From: Burkholderiales bacterium
GTDB lineage: Bacteria; Pseudomonadota; Gammaproteobacteria; Burkholderiales; Burkholderiaceae_E
Direction: 5' to 3'
Length of the DNA stretch: 64,000 nucleotides
NCBI GenBank assembly: GCA_017307915.1
Contig: JAFKGG010000366.1
Location: 37,646-101,645 of the forward strand
In this document: positions 1-8,542 of the stretch, piece by piece
Layout of the letters: every line of letters starts with the position of its first letter
How positions within the stretch are numbered: the first letter of the stretch is position 1
Position numbers and translations under genes: made by a program
The notes under the pieces: generated by a model
The model's input: the letters and a program-made list of their open reading frames with translations, nothing else
Databases searched by the model: none
What the model was told of the DNA's origin: nothing

Positions 1-540
1 GTCACCGACGGGGCCGGCGCGGTGATCGTGGCGCGGCCGGAGATCGCCCGAGCGCTCAAGCGGCAGCGCGTGCGCATCATCGGGCGCGGCGAATCGACCA
101 AGCACCAGATGGGCGGCAGGATCGACCTGAGTTATACCGCCGCGGCCTGGAGCGGCCCTCGTGCATTCGAGGAAGCGGGCGTGCGGCCCGCCGACATCCA
201 GTACGCCTCCATCTACGACAGCTTCACCATCACCGTGGTGCTGCAGCTCGAAGACCTGGGTTTCTGCAAGAAAGGCGAAGGCGGCCGCTTCGTGGCCGAC
301 GGCAATCTGATCTCGGGCGTGGGCAAGCTGCCGTTCAATACCGACGGCGGCGGCCTGTGCAACAACCATCCGGCCAACCGCGGCGGCATCACCAAGATCA
401 TCGAGGCCGTGCGCCAGTTGCGCGGCGAGGCCCAGTCCGCGGTGCAGGTGCCGGGCTGCACCCTGGCCCTGGCCACGGGCATAGGCGGCGCCATCGGCCA
501 CCGCCACGGCTCCGCCACCCTGATCATGGAAAGAGAGTGA
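1..540 (+). CDS. Thiolase-family protein, C-terminal part (cut by window start)
   Basis: The reading frame is open from the first base, so the start lies outside the window. The visible 179 residues are the C-terminal half of a thiolase / SCP2-like (lipid-transfer) enzyme, with segments YASIYDSFT and LPFNTDGGGLCNNHPANRGG followed by IIEAVRQLRGEA. The NHP inside the last glycine-rich loop matches the GHP histidine of true thiolases. Such proteins work on acyl-CoA thioesters, either thiolytic or retro-aldol, usually with a small DUF35 partner. That partner is the next gene, 5 bp downstream, so the two very likely form one complex. The substrate cannot be told, and the nucleophile cysteine region is not visible. 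Confidence 0.85.
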   Translation, partial: VTDGAGAVIVARPEIARALKRQRVRIIGRGESTKHQMGGRIDLSYTAAAWSGPRAFEEAGVRPADIQYASIYDSFTITVVLQLEDLGFCKKGEGGRFVADGNLISGVGKLPFNTDGGGLCNNHPANRGGITKIIEAVRQLRGEAQSAVQVPGCTLALATGIGGAIGHRHGSATLIMERE

Positions 541-545
541 CCACC

Positions 546-971
546 ATGCCGACCCTCAGCGATGAACGCAAGATCAGCGATCCGGCCCTGAATCCGGGCG
601 ACGCACCGTATTTCGAAGCAGCGGCAGAAGGACGCCTGCTGCTGAAGCACTGCAGCGATTGCGGTGAAGTACATCACTATCCACGCTCGCTGTGCCCCTT
701 CTGCTGGAGCGACAAGCTGAAGTGGGCAGACACCAGCGGCCGCGGCACGGTATATACCTATAGCGTCACGCGGCGCGGTGCCGGCGCCCCGTTCTGCATC
801 GCCTACGTCAGCCTGGACGAAGGCCCGGTGATGATGACCAACATCATCGACACCGATCTCGATGCGGTTCGTATCGGCCAGCGCGTCCGGGTCGTCTTTC
901 AGAAATCGGAGGGCGGCTTCTCGATCCCGATGTTCACGCCCGTCGCGGGGGCTGACGGGAGTTCGCGGTGA
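546..971 (+). CDS. DUF35 OB-fold / zinc-ribbon protein (thiolase partner)
   Basis: A 141-residue protein with the classical ChsH2/BbsA-type arrangement. A rubredoxin-like zinc ribbon with two CxxC pairs (HCSDCG and LCPFC, residues ~35-55) precedes an OB-fold (GRGTVYTYSV ... GQRVRVVF). Family members bind acyl-CoA and assemble with thiolase-like enzymes. The gene follows the thiolase fragment by 5 bp and overlaps the next gene by 4 bp (GTGA), so it is translationally coupled in an operon. The ATG at 546 was chosen because an in-frame ORF upstream overlaps the thiolase out of phase and adds only low-complexity sequence. Confidence 0.88.
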   Translation: MPTLSDERKISDPALNPGDAPYFEAAAEGRLLLKHCSDCGEVHHYPRSLCPFCWSDKLKWADTSGRGTVYTYSVTRRGAGAPFCIAYVSLDEGPVMMTNIIDTDLDAVRIGQRVRVVFQKSEGGFSIPMFTPVAGADGSSR

Positions 972-2152
972 ACACTGGCATAGCGGTGAACACCGGCACC
1001 GCGCTGTACAGCGCGGTCGGCGAAGTGCTCACGCATTACGAAGTCGACGTCGAGGCCGCGACGCTCGCGCGCCGTGCAGCGGTCACGCTGCCGGCAAAGG
1101 TCCAGTATGCGTGGCGCCATCCGTCTCTCGCGGTCTTGTACGTGAGCAGCAGCGACGGCGGCCCGCGGGTGCCTTCCAGCTACAACCACGTGAGTGCCCT
1201 GGCGATCCGCCCCGACGGTTCGCTGCGGCCGCTGGGCGAGCCGCAAAGCTTGACGCGCCGAGCCGTTCACATGTGCGTCGATCCGACTGGTCGCTACGTG
1301 CTCAACGGCCACAACTACCCGGCCAGCGGCATCACCGTCCACGAAATCGCCGACGACGGCAGTCTCGGGCCCGAGGTGCCGCAAGACGATCACTCGGGAT
1401 GCGGAATCTATCCGCACCAGGTGATGGTCTTCCCCTCGGGCCACACGGCCTTGGTGGTCGACCGCGGCAACAAGCCGGACGGCGCCAAACCGGAGGATCC
1501 CGGCGCGCTGCGAACCTTCGAGTTCACGGCCGGCGTGCTGGTGCCGCGGCAGGTGGTGGCGCCCGGCGGCGGCTACGGCTTCGGCCCGCGCCACGTCGAT
1601 TTCCATCCGTCTCATCCGTGGATGTACGTATCGGACGAGCGCAGCAACCGGTTGTACATGTTCCGCTTCACCGGCGATCAGCTTGAAGAGGCGTCGGCCT
1701 ACACGCGCAACACGCTGGCACAGCCCGGCAACATCCGCCCGCGGCAGATCGCGGGACCGATTCATCTGCACCCCAACGGCCGCATCGTCTATCTCGCCAA
1801 CCGTGCCGACCACAGCGTCGAGAACCAGGGCGCCAGGGTATTCGGCGGCGGCGAAAACAACATCGCCGTTTTCGCCCTCGATGCCCGCACCGGCGAACCC
1901 CGCCTGGTCCAGCACGCCGATACTCGCTCCGTCCACGTACGCACCTTCGCCTGCGATCCCAGCGGCCGGCTGCTGGTGGCGGCCAGCATCAAGCCGCATG
2001 CAGTACTCGAAGCGGGTCGCGTCGAGCAGGTGGCGGCGGCGCTGACAGTGTTTCGAATCCAGGCCGACGGGCGGCTGCAATTCGTTCGAACCTACGACGT
2101 CGACACGCCGGATGGCCGCCTTCAATACTGGATGGGCATGATTCGACCCTGA
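968..2152 (+). CDS. Lactonase-family seven-bladed beta-propeller protein
   Basis: A 394-residue protein of the 6-phosphogluconolactonase (PF10282-like) family. It shows repeated blade signatures such as HPSLAVLYVSS, DPTGRYVLNGHNY, HPSHPWMYVSDERSNRLYMF and HPNGRIVYLANR. Family members hydrolyse sugar lactones, or in fungi cyclise carboxymuconate. No signal peptide is visible, so it is probably cytosolic. The GTG start overlaps the DUF35 stop codon, which indicates coupling to the thiolase module. A role in opening a lactone formed during aromatic or alicyclic catabolism is plausible, but that is inference from context. Confidence 0.82.
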   Translation: MNTGIAVNTGTALYSAVGEVLTHYEVDVEAATLARRAAVTLPAKVQYAWRHPSLAVLYVSSSDGGPRVPSSYNHVSALAIRPDGSLRPLGEPQSLTRRAVHMCVDPTGRYVLNGHNYPASGITVHEIADDGSLGPEVPQDDHSGCGIYPHQVMVFPSGHTALVVDRGNKPDGAKPEDPGALRTFEFTAGVLVPRQVVAPGGGYGFGPRHVDFHPSHPWMYVSDERSNRLYMFRFTGDQLEEASAYTRNTLAQPGNIRPRQIAGPIHLHPNGRIVYLANRADHSVENQGARVFGGGENNIAVFALDARTGEPRLVQHADTRSVHVRTFACDPSGRLLVAASIKPHAVLEAGRVEQVAAALTVFRIQADGRLQFVRTYDVDTPDGRLQYWMGMIRP

Positions 2153-2163
2153 AACCATTAGTT

Positions 2164-2196
2164 TCATTGATCGGAACTAATATCATTGAACAGAAC
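2164..2196. promoter_or_regulatory. Direct-repeat element upstream of the cupin gene
   Basis: Two copies of a 14-bp sequence, TCATTGATCGGAAC at 2164-2177 and TCATTGAACAGAAC at 2183-2196, match at 12 of 14 positions and start 19 bp apart. They lie in the only AT-rich patch of the 154-bp gap before the cupin gene. This looks like a tandem regulator binding site. The IclR protein encoded two genes downstream is the natural candidate, but no experiment supports that here. Confidence 0.45.
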
Positions 2197-2306
2197 CACG
2201 GTGCTATGATGGCATTGCCGTCGCCCGCAAACCGCGGTCGGCGGCCAGAACAGAAGCGCCGCAGCCCGCATGCTGCGGAAAACTGAAGCACACAAGGGAA
2301 CTGAAC

Positions 2307-3062
2307 ATGATCTATATGCGCAGCGGTGATGACGCCCTTGCGAACCGGGCCGAAGTAGTGTCTCCCGGAACCGGCCAGACCCACTGGGGCACCGTGTTCT
2401 TCGGCCCTCGTTCGTCCAACATGCATCAGACCGGGCCGCAGGCCACGATGTCGGACCTCAATCCCGGGGAAACGATCCTGCCGCACTTCCACGGCGTGTC
2501 GATGTTCCAGCTGTTCCTGGACGGCTCGGCCACGATCGGCAATCGCGGCCAGGAACTCAAGCCCTTGACGATCCAGTTCAAAGACCACCACACCGCCTAT
2601 GGGCCGATCGTGGCGGGCCCGCAGGGGCTGTCCTTCGTGGCGCTGCGGATGTTCACCGCCAACTCCGAGCCGGTCTACCTCGGCAAGCCGGGCTATCGCG
2701 AACGGCTCAAGCAGAGCAAGCGCCGCAACCTCACTTCGGCGCCAGTGGTCTTCTCGGTCGATCCGGTGATGCAGTTCCGCCGCGAACCGCTATGGGAAAC
2801 CCTGCTGGAAGACGCCGACGACGGCATGTGCGCACAGATCGTGCGCCTGGGCGCCGGCATGTCGGTGAGCGGCCCCGACCCGAGGAACGCCGGCGGCTAT
2901 TACGTCTTCGTCGGCAAAGGCAGCCTGGTGCGTGACGGTAACGAACTGCCGAAATGGTCGATGGTGGTCGTGGAGAACACCGAGGCGGCCTTCGAGATTC
3001 GTGCCGGCGACAAAGGCGCTGAAGTACTCGTGCTGCAGTACCCGCGCGGCGAGCTCGATTGA
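2307..3062 (+). CDS. Cupin-fold protein of unknown substrate
   Basis: A 251-residue protein with a first cupin block around residues 50-70 (GETILPHFHG then MFQLFLDG). The two metal histidines (HFH) are kept, but the usual glutamate is replaced by glutamine. A second, weaker cupin half follows (WSMVVVENTEAAFEI, LVLQYPRGELD). AAGGGA lies about 10 bp before the ATG. It is transcribed with the IclR regulator that follows and stands alone after a repeat-containing promoter region. Cupins of this size in catabolic clusters can be isomerases, dioxygenases or decarboxylases, and I cannot decide between these. Confidence 0.75.
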   Translation: MIYMRSGDDALANRAEVVSPGTGQTHWGTVFFGPRSSNMHQTGPQATMSDLNPGETILPHFHGVSMFQLFLDGSATIGNRGQELKPLTIQFKDHHTAYGPIVAGPQGLSFVALRMFTANSEPVYLGKPGYRERLKQSKRRNLTSAPVVFSVDPVMQFRREPLWETLLEDADDGMCAQIVRLGAGMSVSGPDPRNAGGYYVFVGKGSLVRDGNELPKWSMVVVENTEAAFEIRAGDKGAEVLVLQYPRGELD

Positions 3063-3110
3063 TTCCAGCCGCCAGCGGGGCGTCGTTCGTTCCACCAAGG
3101 AAATACCGCG

Positions 3111-3845
3111 ATGATGCGTTCCGTCCAGCGCATTTTGGCGATCTTTGAAAGTTTCACGCCGACCGAGACCTGTCTGGCGCTGCATCAGATCGCGCAACGC
3201 ATCGAGCTGCCCAAATCCACCACGTTCCGCTTGCTGCAGAGCCTGGAGCAGGCCGGCTACCTGATGCGCCTGGAGGATCAGCGCTACTGCTTGTCGTTCC
3301 GCTTCACGCGGCTGGCAGGCTTGGTCAGAAGCACGATGGGCATCCGCGAAGTCGCCCGTCCCATCATGCGCGAACTCGCCGCCGCCACCTCGGAGACGGT
3401 CACGCTGCATACATCCAGCGCAGGCATGCGGGTATGCATCGACGCCGTCGCGACGGCCTCGCCGCTGCGCAGCGTCACCCAACCGGGTGAACAAGCGCCG
3501 CTGACGGTCGGCTCAAGTTCCAAGGTGCTGCTGGCCTTCGCCGACGATCGCAAGGCCGTCGCATCAGCGGTCGCGCGAATCGCGAAGCTGGGTGAACGCT
3601 CGCAGGCAGATGTGGAGGCGGAGCTGGCCCGCATTCGCAAGCAGGGCTACGCCGTCTCTCATGGCGAGCGCGTAGTCGGTGTCTGCGCCATTGCAGCACC
3701 GGTACGGGGGCTGGATGACGGGCAGTACGCGCTGTCGGTGGTGGGCCCCATGGTGCGAATGCGCGACAAGGAAAAGGATTTCGCGAAGCTGGTGGTGCGG
3801 GCGGCGGCGGACATCTCCTGGCTGCTCGGCGGCCAGAGCGCCTGA
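3111..3845 (+). CDS. IclR-family transcriptional regulator (copy 1)
   Basis: A 244-residue protein with an N-terminal winged helix (SVQRILAIFESF; LHQIAQRIELPKSTTFRLLQ) and a C-terminal IclR effector domain (GSSSKVLLAFADD, GYAVSHGERVVGV). AAGGA precedes the double ATG by about 10 bp. IclR proteins usually sense an aromatic acid or small organic acid. It is closely similar along its whole length to the IclR protein encoded at 4964-5701 on the other strand, so the two are paralogues. It is probably cotranscribed with the cupin gene. Confidence 0.93.
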   Translation: MMRSVQRILAIFESFTPTETCLALHQIAQRIELPKSTTFRLLQSLEQAGYLMRLEDQRYCLSFRFTRLAGLVRSTMGIREVARPIMRELAAATSETVTLHTSSAGMRVCIDAVATASPLRSVTQPGEQAPLTVGSSSKVLLAFADDRKAVASAVARIAKLGERSQADVEAELARIRKQGYAVSHGERVVGVCAIAAPVRGLDDGQYALSVVGPMVRMRDKEKDFAKLVVRAAADISWLLGGQSA

Positions 3846-3859
3846 AGCGCCCGCTGCCT

Positions 3860-4864
3860 TCAATCCGGCAAGGCCTGCAGCAGTTCCCAGATCCGGCGGT
3901 CGATCACCACCCCTTCGGTGCGACGGCGGGCGCGTTCGCGGAACGCGCGTTCCGACGGAATACGAATCTCGTCCACCCCCGTCATCCGAGGCACGGCCTT
4001 GATCCGGTCGATCGTCGCCGACAGCTCCTGGCGATAGGCATCGAGCGGTACCAGCAGGTCGGGCCGCATGGCCACCAGCAGATAGCCGCATTGCTTGTCC
4101 GGGCTCATGTACGCGCCGGCCATCACGCCCAGGGCCTGCACCGCCAGCCCGATGGCGAACCCCCGGTAGCCTGCGAAATGCAGGACGGCGCCCTGGCGTG
4201 CCGCGGCCGGCTCGCGCGTCGGCTTGCCTGCGGCGTCGATCGCCACGCCCTCGGGCAGCAGCCCGCCGCGTCTTTCGATCAGCCCGAGTTCCGTCATCAT
4301 GAAGGCCGACGTACCCAGATCGATCACCAAGGGCTCGGCCAGCGTCGGAAAGCCGAACGCGACGGGATTGGTGCCGATCGCCGGCCGCGCCGCACCCGGC
4401 GGCGCAACGATGGGATAGGACGCAACCGTGTGCATCCCGACCAGGCCCGCGCGCGCCATGCGCTCAACGAAGTAGGCGCTGCGCCCGCTCATCCAGGAGT
4501 TGAAGACGCCGGCGACGGCGAAGCCGTGCTCGCTCGCCTTGGCGATCACCACGTCAGTCGCATCGTCAACGGTGATCATGGCAACGGTATGGCCGCCATC
4601 GAACATCGCGGACACCGGCGTTTCATGCACCCGCTGCGCCGGGCGCCGCGGCAACTTGGCCTTGGGCGCGTGCGCCAGGTCGAGAATCTTCGGCAGACCG
4701 GAGTATTCGTAACCGCACAGCGCGGCGTCGAGCAGGTGGTCGGCGATGAGGCCCTGCTCGCGGGCATCGTAGCCGAGCCGGCCGATGAGCTCGCACATGA
4801 CGGTGCGGGCTTGTTCAGGTGAGAAGTGGACGCGGTCGGCGTCAGGGCTGCTGTCGGTGTACAT
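3860..4864 (-). CDS. Ldh-family (malate/L-lactate/sulfolactate-type) oxidoreductase, atypical
   Basis: A 334-residue protein of the Ldh_2 (MDH/LDH2) fold, recognised by IGTNPVAFGFP, DLGTSAFM and GYRGFAIGLAVQALGVMAGA. Enzymes of this family use NAD(P)H to reduce 2-oxo acids or cyclic imines. The two hallmark histidine motifs are altered: the usual GHxSHG reads GYEYSG (residues ~51-56), and the usual NSNHFG reads NSWMSG. It may therefore be catalytically changed or inactive. I chose the ATG at 4864 because the 21 extra upstream residues look unlike the family. It is convergent with the first IclR gene and follows the second, which likely controls it. Confidence 0.82.
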   Translation of the reverse strand: MYTDSSPDADRVHFSPEQARTVMCELIGRLGYDAREQGLIADHLLDAALCGYEYSGLPKILDLAHAPKAKLPRRPAQRVHETPVSAMFDGGHTVAMITVDDATDVVIAKASEHGFAVAGVFNSWMSGRSAYFVERMARAGLVGMHTVASYPIVAPPGAARPAIGTNPVAFGFPTLAEPLVIDLGTSAFMMTELGLIERRGGLLPEGVAIDAAGKPTREPAAARQGAVLHFAGYRGFAIGLAVQALGVMAGAYMSPDKQCGYLLVAMRPDLLVPLDAYRQELSATIDRIKAVPRMTGVDEIRIPSERAFRERARRRTEGVVIDRRIWELLQALPD

Positions 4865-4963
4865 GCGAATGGACCAGAGTTGACCCGATGGTAGCGGACT
4901 CCGTACGCTATCGCTGCATCGTTCCACTGATCAAAACTGCTTCCATTCAAACTGCGCTCAACG

Positions 4964-5701
4964 CTAGGCCTGCAACTGAGCGCCGTAAAGCCGCGAAATG
5001 TTGGCCGCGGCCTTGACTGCCAGCTTGACGAACTCTTTCTCGTGCGCCTGCACGCGCACGCTCGGCCCATTGACGGAAATGCAGTAGTGGACCTGTTCGT
5101 TGACGTCCTTGATCGGCGCCGATACGGCCGATACGCCGAGCACCCGCTCGCCGTGCGAGACGGCATAGCCCTGCGCACGCACCTTCGCGAGTTCTTCCAC
5201 GACGTCCGCCTTGGCGCGCTTCGTCGTGCGCGCGATGTGCGTCAGGATGGGGGCGAGTTCGTTCTGCGGCATGTATGCCATCAGCACTTTCGCCGCGGAG
5301 CCGACCAGCAGCGGGATCTGCTCGCCGGGCTGGGTAACGCTGCGCAGCATCGAAGCGGCATGCACGACGTCGATGCACACGCGGTTGCGGCCGCTGACGG
5401 TATGCAGCGATACCGTTTCCTTCGTGGTGCCCGAAAGCTCCTGCATGATCGGCCGCGCTATCTCGCGGATGCCGAGCGTGCTCTTCACGAGACCGGCCAG
5501 CCGGACGAAGCGGAACGACAGGCAATACTGCTGATTCTCCAGCCGCACCAGATAACCGGCCTGCTCCAGGCTCTGCACGATGCGGAAAGTCGTGGACTTC
5601 GGCAGCTCGATGCGGTCGGCGATTTCCTGCAGCGACAGGCTGTCCGCCTCAGGCGTAAAGCACTCGAACACTCCTAGGATTCTCTCCACCGCTCGCATCA
5701 T
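4964..5701 (-). CDS. IclR-family transcriptional regulator (copy 2)
   Basis: A 245-residue protein with a winged helix (AVERILGVFECF; LQEIADRIELPKSTTFRIVQ) and an effector domain (GSAAKVLMAYMPQ, GYAVSHGERVLGV). The start at the double ATG (5701) matches the MMR start of the paralogue at 3111. It lies about 100 bp upstream of the Ldh-type gene on the same strand and is probably cotranscribed with it or represses it. It is divergent from the LysR gene across a 268-bp gap in which I see no clear operator. Confidence 0.93.
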   Translation of the reverse strand: MMRAVERILGVFECFTPEADSLSLQEIADRIELPKSTTFRIVQSLEQAGYLVRLENQQYCLSFRFVRLAGLVKSTLGIREIARPIMQELSGTTKETVSLHTVSGRNRVCIDVVHAASMLRSVTQPGEQIPLLVGSAAKVLMAYMPQNELAPILTHIARTTKRAKADVVEELAKVRAQGYAVSHGERVLGVSAVSAPIKDVNEQVHYCISVNGPSVRVQAHEKEFVKLAVKAAANISRLYGAQLQA

Positions 5702-5969
5702 GGCTGCTGTTTCCGTCTCGACAAGGGCGCGGCAATGGTACATCACCGCCTCGCGCGCTCTTGCCCGACGCTTCACGGTGCGTCAAAACGGGTATCGGGC
5801 CCGAGAATCGGGGCCCCACGGCCGGAAGCTGCTGCGCTGGCGGCGCAGCCACCTTACACAGCCGCCTCGGCATCGGTATCCTTGACGCCAACCACTGCAG
5901 GGCTGACGACATCGACACCTCGTCCGAACCGGCTCCCGCTGCCCTTCTCACCCCACCGCGCTCCGATCA

Positions 5970-6968
5970 ATGACGCTACAACAACTGCGCTACCTCGTCG
6001 CCACGGTTGAGAGCGGTTTCAACATCTCGCGCGCCGCCCAGAGCGTGCACACATCCCAGCCCGGCATCAGCAAGCAGCTGCGGTTGCTCGAACAGCAGCT
6101 CGGCACGGTGCTGCTGGCCAGGAACTCCAGCCGTATCGTCGGGCTCACCGACAATGGCGAGAAGGTCTACGAGGCTGCGCAACGCATTCTGCGCGAAACG
6201 CGCGGGCTGGCGCAGATGGGTGAAGATTTCATGGGCCAGCAGTCAGGCCGCCTGACCATCGCCACGCTGCACACCTATGCGCATGCGCTGGTGCCGCCGG
6301 CCGCAGCCCGGTTCCGGCAGCAGTATCCGAACGTTGCCATCGAACTGCTGCAGGCCTCGCCGGGCCAAATCATCGAGCTGGTGCGCGCCGGCGAAGCCGA
6401 CATCGGCATCTCGATGGAAACACCCGACGAACGCAGCGGCGTCTGTGCGCTGCCCTTTTTGAAGGCACCGCGCGCCTTGCTGGTACCGAAGGATCACCCG
6501 CTGCTGGACTGCGGGAAGCTGACCCTGGAGGAAATGGCCAAGTACCCGTTCGTGGTGCAGGCCGGCCTCACGACCGGCGGCTGGGCCGTCAGCCAGGTGC
6601 TGAAAGCGCGCGGCTTCAACATCGAAGCCGCCGTGACGGCCCCCGACGCCAGCCTGATGAAGGCCTGTATCGAGCAGGGTCTGGGCATCGCCATCATGTC
6701 ATCGCTGATGTACCACCCCGATCGCGACCCCGGGCTGCGCGCGCTCGACGTCTCGCACTTGTTCGACCCCAGCGACGTCACGCTGCTGCTCGATCCGTAC
6801 CGCTACCTTCGCGGCTACGTTCACCACTTCATCCAGATGATCGCACCCGAGTGGGAGCGTGCACGCGTCGCCGAGCGCGTGCGCGAATTCGTCATCGCCA
6901 ACGAACCGACATTCCGGCCGGTCTCGGAGCGACCGAGCCCGGCGCGGAACGCAGGCAAAAAGGCCTGA
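5970..6968 (+). CDS. LysR-family regulator, CysB/Cbl-like
   Basis: A 332-residue protein with an N-terminal helix-turn-helix typical of the CysB/Cbl subgroup (LQQLRYLVATVESGFNIS, then HTSQPGISKQLRLLEQQLG). A periplasmic-binding-like effector domain follows (IATLHTYAHALVPPA, GEADIGISME, GLGIAIMSSLMY). Length and layout fit the family. CysB-type proteins act as tetrameric activators that sense sulfur metabolites, but relatives in catabolic clusters sense other compounds. It is convergent with the end of the aromatic operon and is one candidate regulator of it. There is no strong Shine-Dalgarno sequence at the ATG. Confidence 0.92.
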   Translation: MTLQQLRYLVATVESGFNISRAAQSVHTSQPGISKQLRLLEQQLGTVLLARNSSRIVGLTDNGEKVYEAAQRILRETRGLAQMGEDFMGQQSGRLTIATLHTYAHALVPPAAARFRQQYPNVAIELLQASPGQIIELVRAGEADIGISMETPDERSGVCALPFLKAPRALLVPKDHPLLDCGKLTLEEMAKYPFVVQAGLTTGGWAVSQVLKARGFNIEAAVTAPDASLMKACIEQGLGIAIMSSLMYHPDRDPGLRALDVSHLFDPSDVTLLLDPYRYLRGYVHHFIQMIAPEWERARVAERVREFVIANEPTFRPVSERPSPARNAGKKA

Positions 6969-7032
6969 TCGTATCGAAGCGCCCCGCGCTGCTGCGCGCC
7001 GCCTTCGAGCTCGGCTCGAGCTCAGCTCAAGC

Positions 7033-8016
7033 TCAGTTCGATTCGAGTTTGATCTTCGCCTTCTGGATCACGCCGGCCCATTTGATGCGATCATCGGCCA
7101 GCGATTTCGCGTAGCCGGCCGCCGAGGTCAGCGGGGCAGGCTCCAATCCGGAGCTGGTCAGCGTCTTGCGCACGTCGGGCTGCTGAAGGATCTTGCCGAT
7201 CTCGGCATTGAGTTGATCGACCACCGCTTGCGGCGTGCCGGCCGGAGCGAACATGCCGATCCAGGCATCGGCGCTGTAGCCGGCCACGCCGAGTTCGGCC
7301 ACCGTGGCAATGGTGGGTGCGCTCGACGTACGCTGCACGCCGGTCATCGCCAGGATGCGCAAACGGCCGGCTGCTGCCATCGGCAGCAGCGTGACCAGAT
7401 CGGAAACACCCGCCGTCACTTCGCCGCTGGCCACCGCAGCCACCGCCGGCGACGTACCCCGATACGGCACGGCCTGCAGCTTGGCACCGGTCATGCTCTC
7501 CAGCAACGCGCCGGCCAGATGCATGTGCGTACCGATGGCCGGCACGCTGTAGAGCACGCCTGTCTTGCTCGACTTGGCGGTGCTGATCAGTTCCTGCAGA
7601 TTCTGGATCGGGCTTTGCGCGTTCACCGCAACGCCGGTGGGTACGATAGCCAGCATCGCGATCGGCACCAGATCCTTGGGCGGATCGTAGGGCAGTTGCT
7701 GCAGCAGCGGCGAGATCGAGATCGGCCCACTGGGCGTCACCAGCAGCGTGTTGCCGTCGGGTGCTGAGCGAATCACGTCCTGCAGCCCGATCTGGCCGCC
7801 GGCGCCCGACTTGTTGTCGACGATCACGCTCCTGCCGAGTCCTTCGGCGAGCTTGGTGCCGATTAGCCGCGCCACCATGTCGGCACTGCCGCCGGCCGCG
7901 AACGGCACCACGACCCTGACGACGTTGCTCGAAGAACGTTGTGCCGATGCGGTGGCCGGCAACGCAGCCGCCGCCACCGTGGCCAGCAGCGCACATGCGC
8001 GAATGAGCGTATTCAT
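7033..8016 (-). CDS. Bug-family tripartite tricarboxylate transporter receptor (TctC-like)
   Basis: A 327-residue periplasmic protein. A signal peptide covers residues ~1-26 (ACALLATVAAAALPATASAQ). The Bug fold follows, with VVRVVVPFAAGGSADMVAR, VDNKSGAGGQIGLQ and a YRGTSPAVAAVASGEVTAG segment. Bug receptors capture carboxylated compounds with high affinity, often for TctAB permeases, though many are orphans. No tctA or tctB gene is present in the window. It is the last gene of the aromatic-degradation operon, 40 bp after the dioxygenase beta subunit, so its ligand is probably the aromatic carboxylate or a relative (inference). Confidence 0.93.
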   Translation of the reverse strand: MNTLIRACALLATVAAAALPATASAQRSSSNVVRVVVPFAAGGSADMVARLIGTKLAEGLGRSVIVDNKSGAGGQIGLQDVIRSAPDGNTLLVTPSGPISISPLLQQLPYDPPKDLVPIAMLAIVPTGVAVNAQSPIQNLQELISTAKSSKTGVLYSVPAIGTHMHLAGALLESMTGAKLQAVPYRGTSPAVAAVASGEVTAGVSDLVTLLPMAAAGRLRILAMTGVQRTSSAPTIATVAELGVAGYSADAWIGMFAPAGTPQAVVDQLNAEIGKILQQPDVRKTLTSSGLEPAPLTSAAGYAKSLADDRIKWAGVIQKAKIKLESN

Positions 8017-8056
8017 GGGTGGACTCCGTATGTCTCGTGATTGTTATGAAAGAGTT

Positions 8057-8542
8057 CTAGACTGGATAGACCAGGTAGCGCGGCGTGGTAACCGTGTCCA
8101 GAACAGCCCGGCGCGAGCGCAGCACCGCTTCACCGCCGTGCAGCGAGACCAGGTCTTGATAGGTGCCCGTCACCAGGATGTTGGACTTGCCCGTCCCCTC
8201 GGTGTAGGCCACCATGAAGTTGCTTTCCATCTCGTACAGCGACGCTTCCTTGCGCTGATGGCGCAGCCGCTGCACGAAATGCCGCGTGCTGTAGTCCTCG
8301 AAGGTGCCGTCCCAGACCTTGGTGACGTAGTTGGCACGGTCCTGGATTCGTGCGCGGTTGTCATCCATCATCACAGCCAGCGGCAGCTGCCGCTCATCGT
8401 TCTCGCGCGCGATGCATACGTAAGACGCATCGGCATCGAAACAGGCGACCCAGGCATCCATCTGCCGCATGTCGAGTGCGCGGATATACCTGATTTGCAG
8501 GGCGTCGAGACACGACGCAAGTTCTTGATCAGACACGTTCAA
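8057..8542 (-). CDS. Aromatic-ring-hydroxylating dioxygenase, beta (small) subunit
   Basis: A 161-residue protein of the SnoaL/NTF2-like fold used by ring-hydroxylating oxygenase beta subunits (YIRALDMRQMDAWVACFD, HFVQRLRHQRKEASLYEMESNFMVAYTE, RRAVLDTVTTPRYLVYPV). Beta subunits are structural, completing an alpha3beta3 oxygenase. The start codon lies 14 bp inside the end of the alpha-subunit gene, so the two are translationally coupled and almost certainly form one enzyme. Confidence 0.9.
   Translation of the reverse strand: MNVSDQELASCLDALQIRYIRALDMRQMDAWVACFDADASYVCIARENDERQLPLAVMMDDNRARIQDRANYVTKVWDGTFEDYSTRHFVQRLRHQRKEASLYEMESNFMVAYTEGTGKSNILVTGTYQDLVSLHGGEAVLRSRRAVLDTVTTPRYLVYPV

Noticed and set aside
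899-2167. A 422-residue minus-strand frame
   Set aside because: Antisense to the lactonase-like propeller; no motif, compositional shadow.
6969-7032. Repeated GAGCTC/AGCTCA words between the LysR and Bug genes, as a terminator
   Set aside because: The repeats are short and imperfect, with no stable stem or T-tract that I could confirm.
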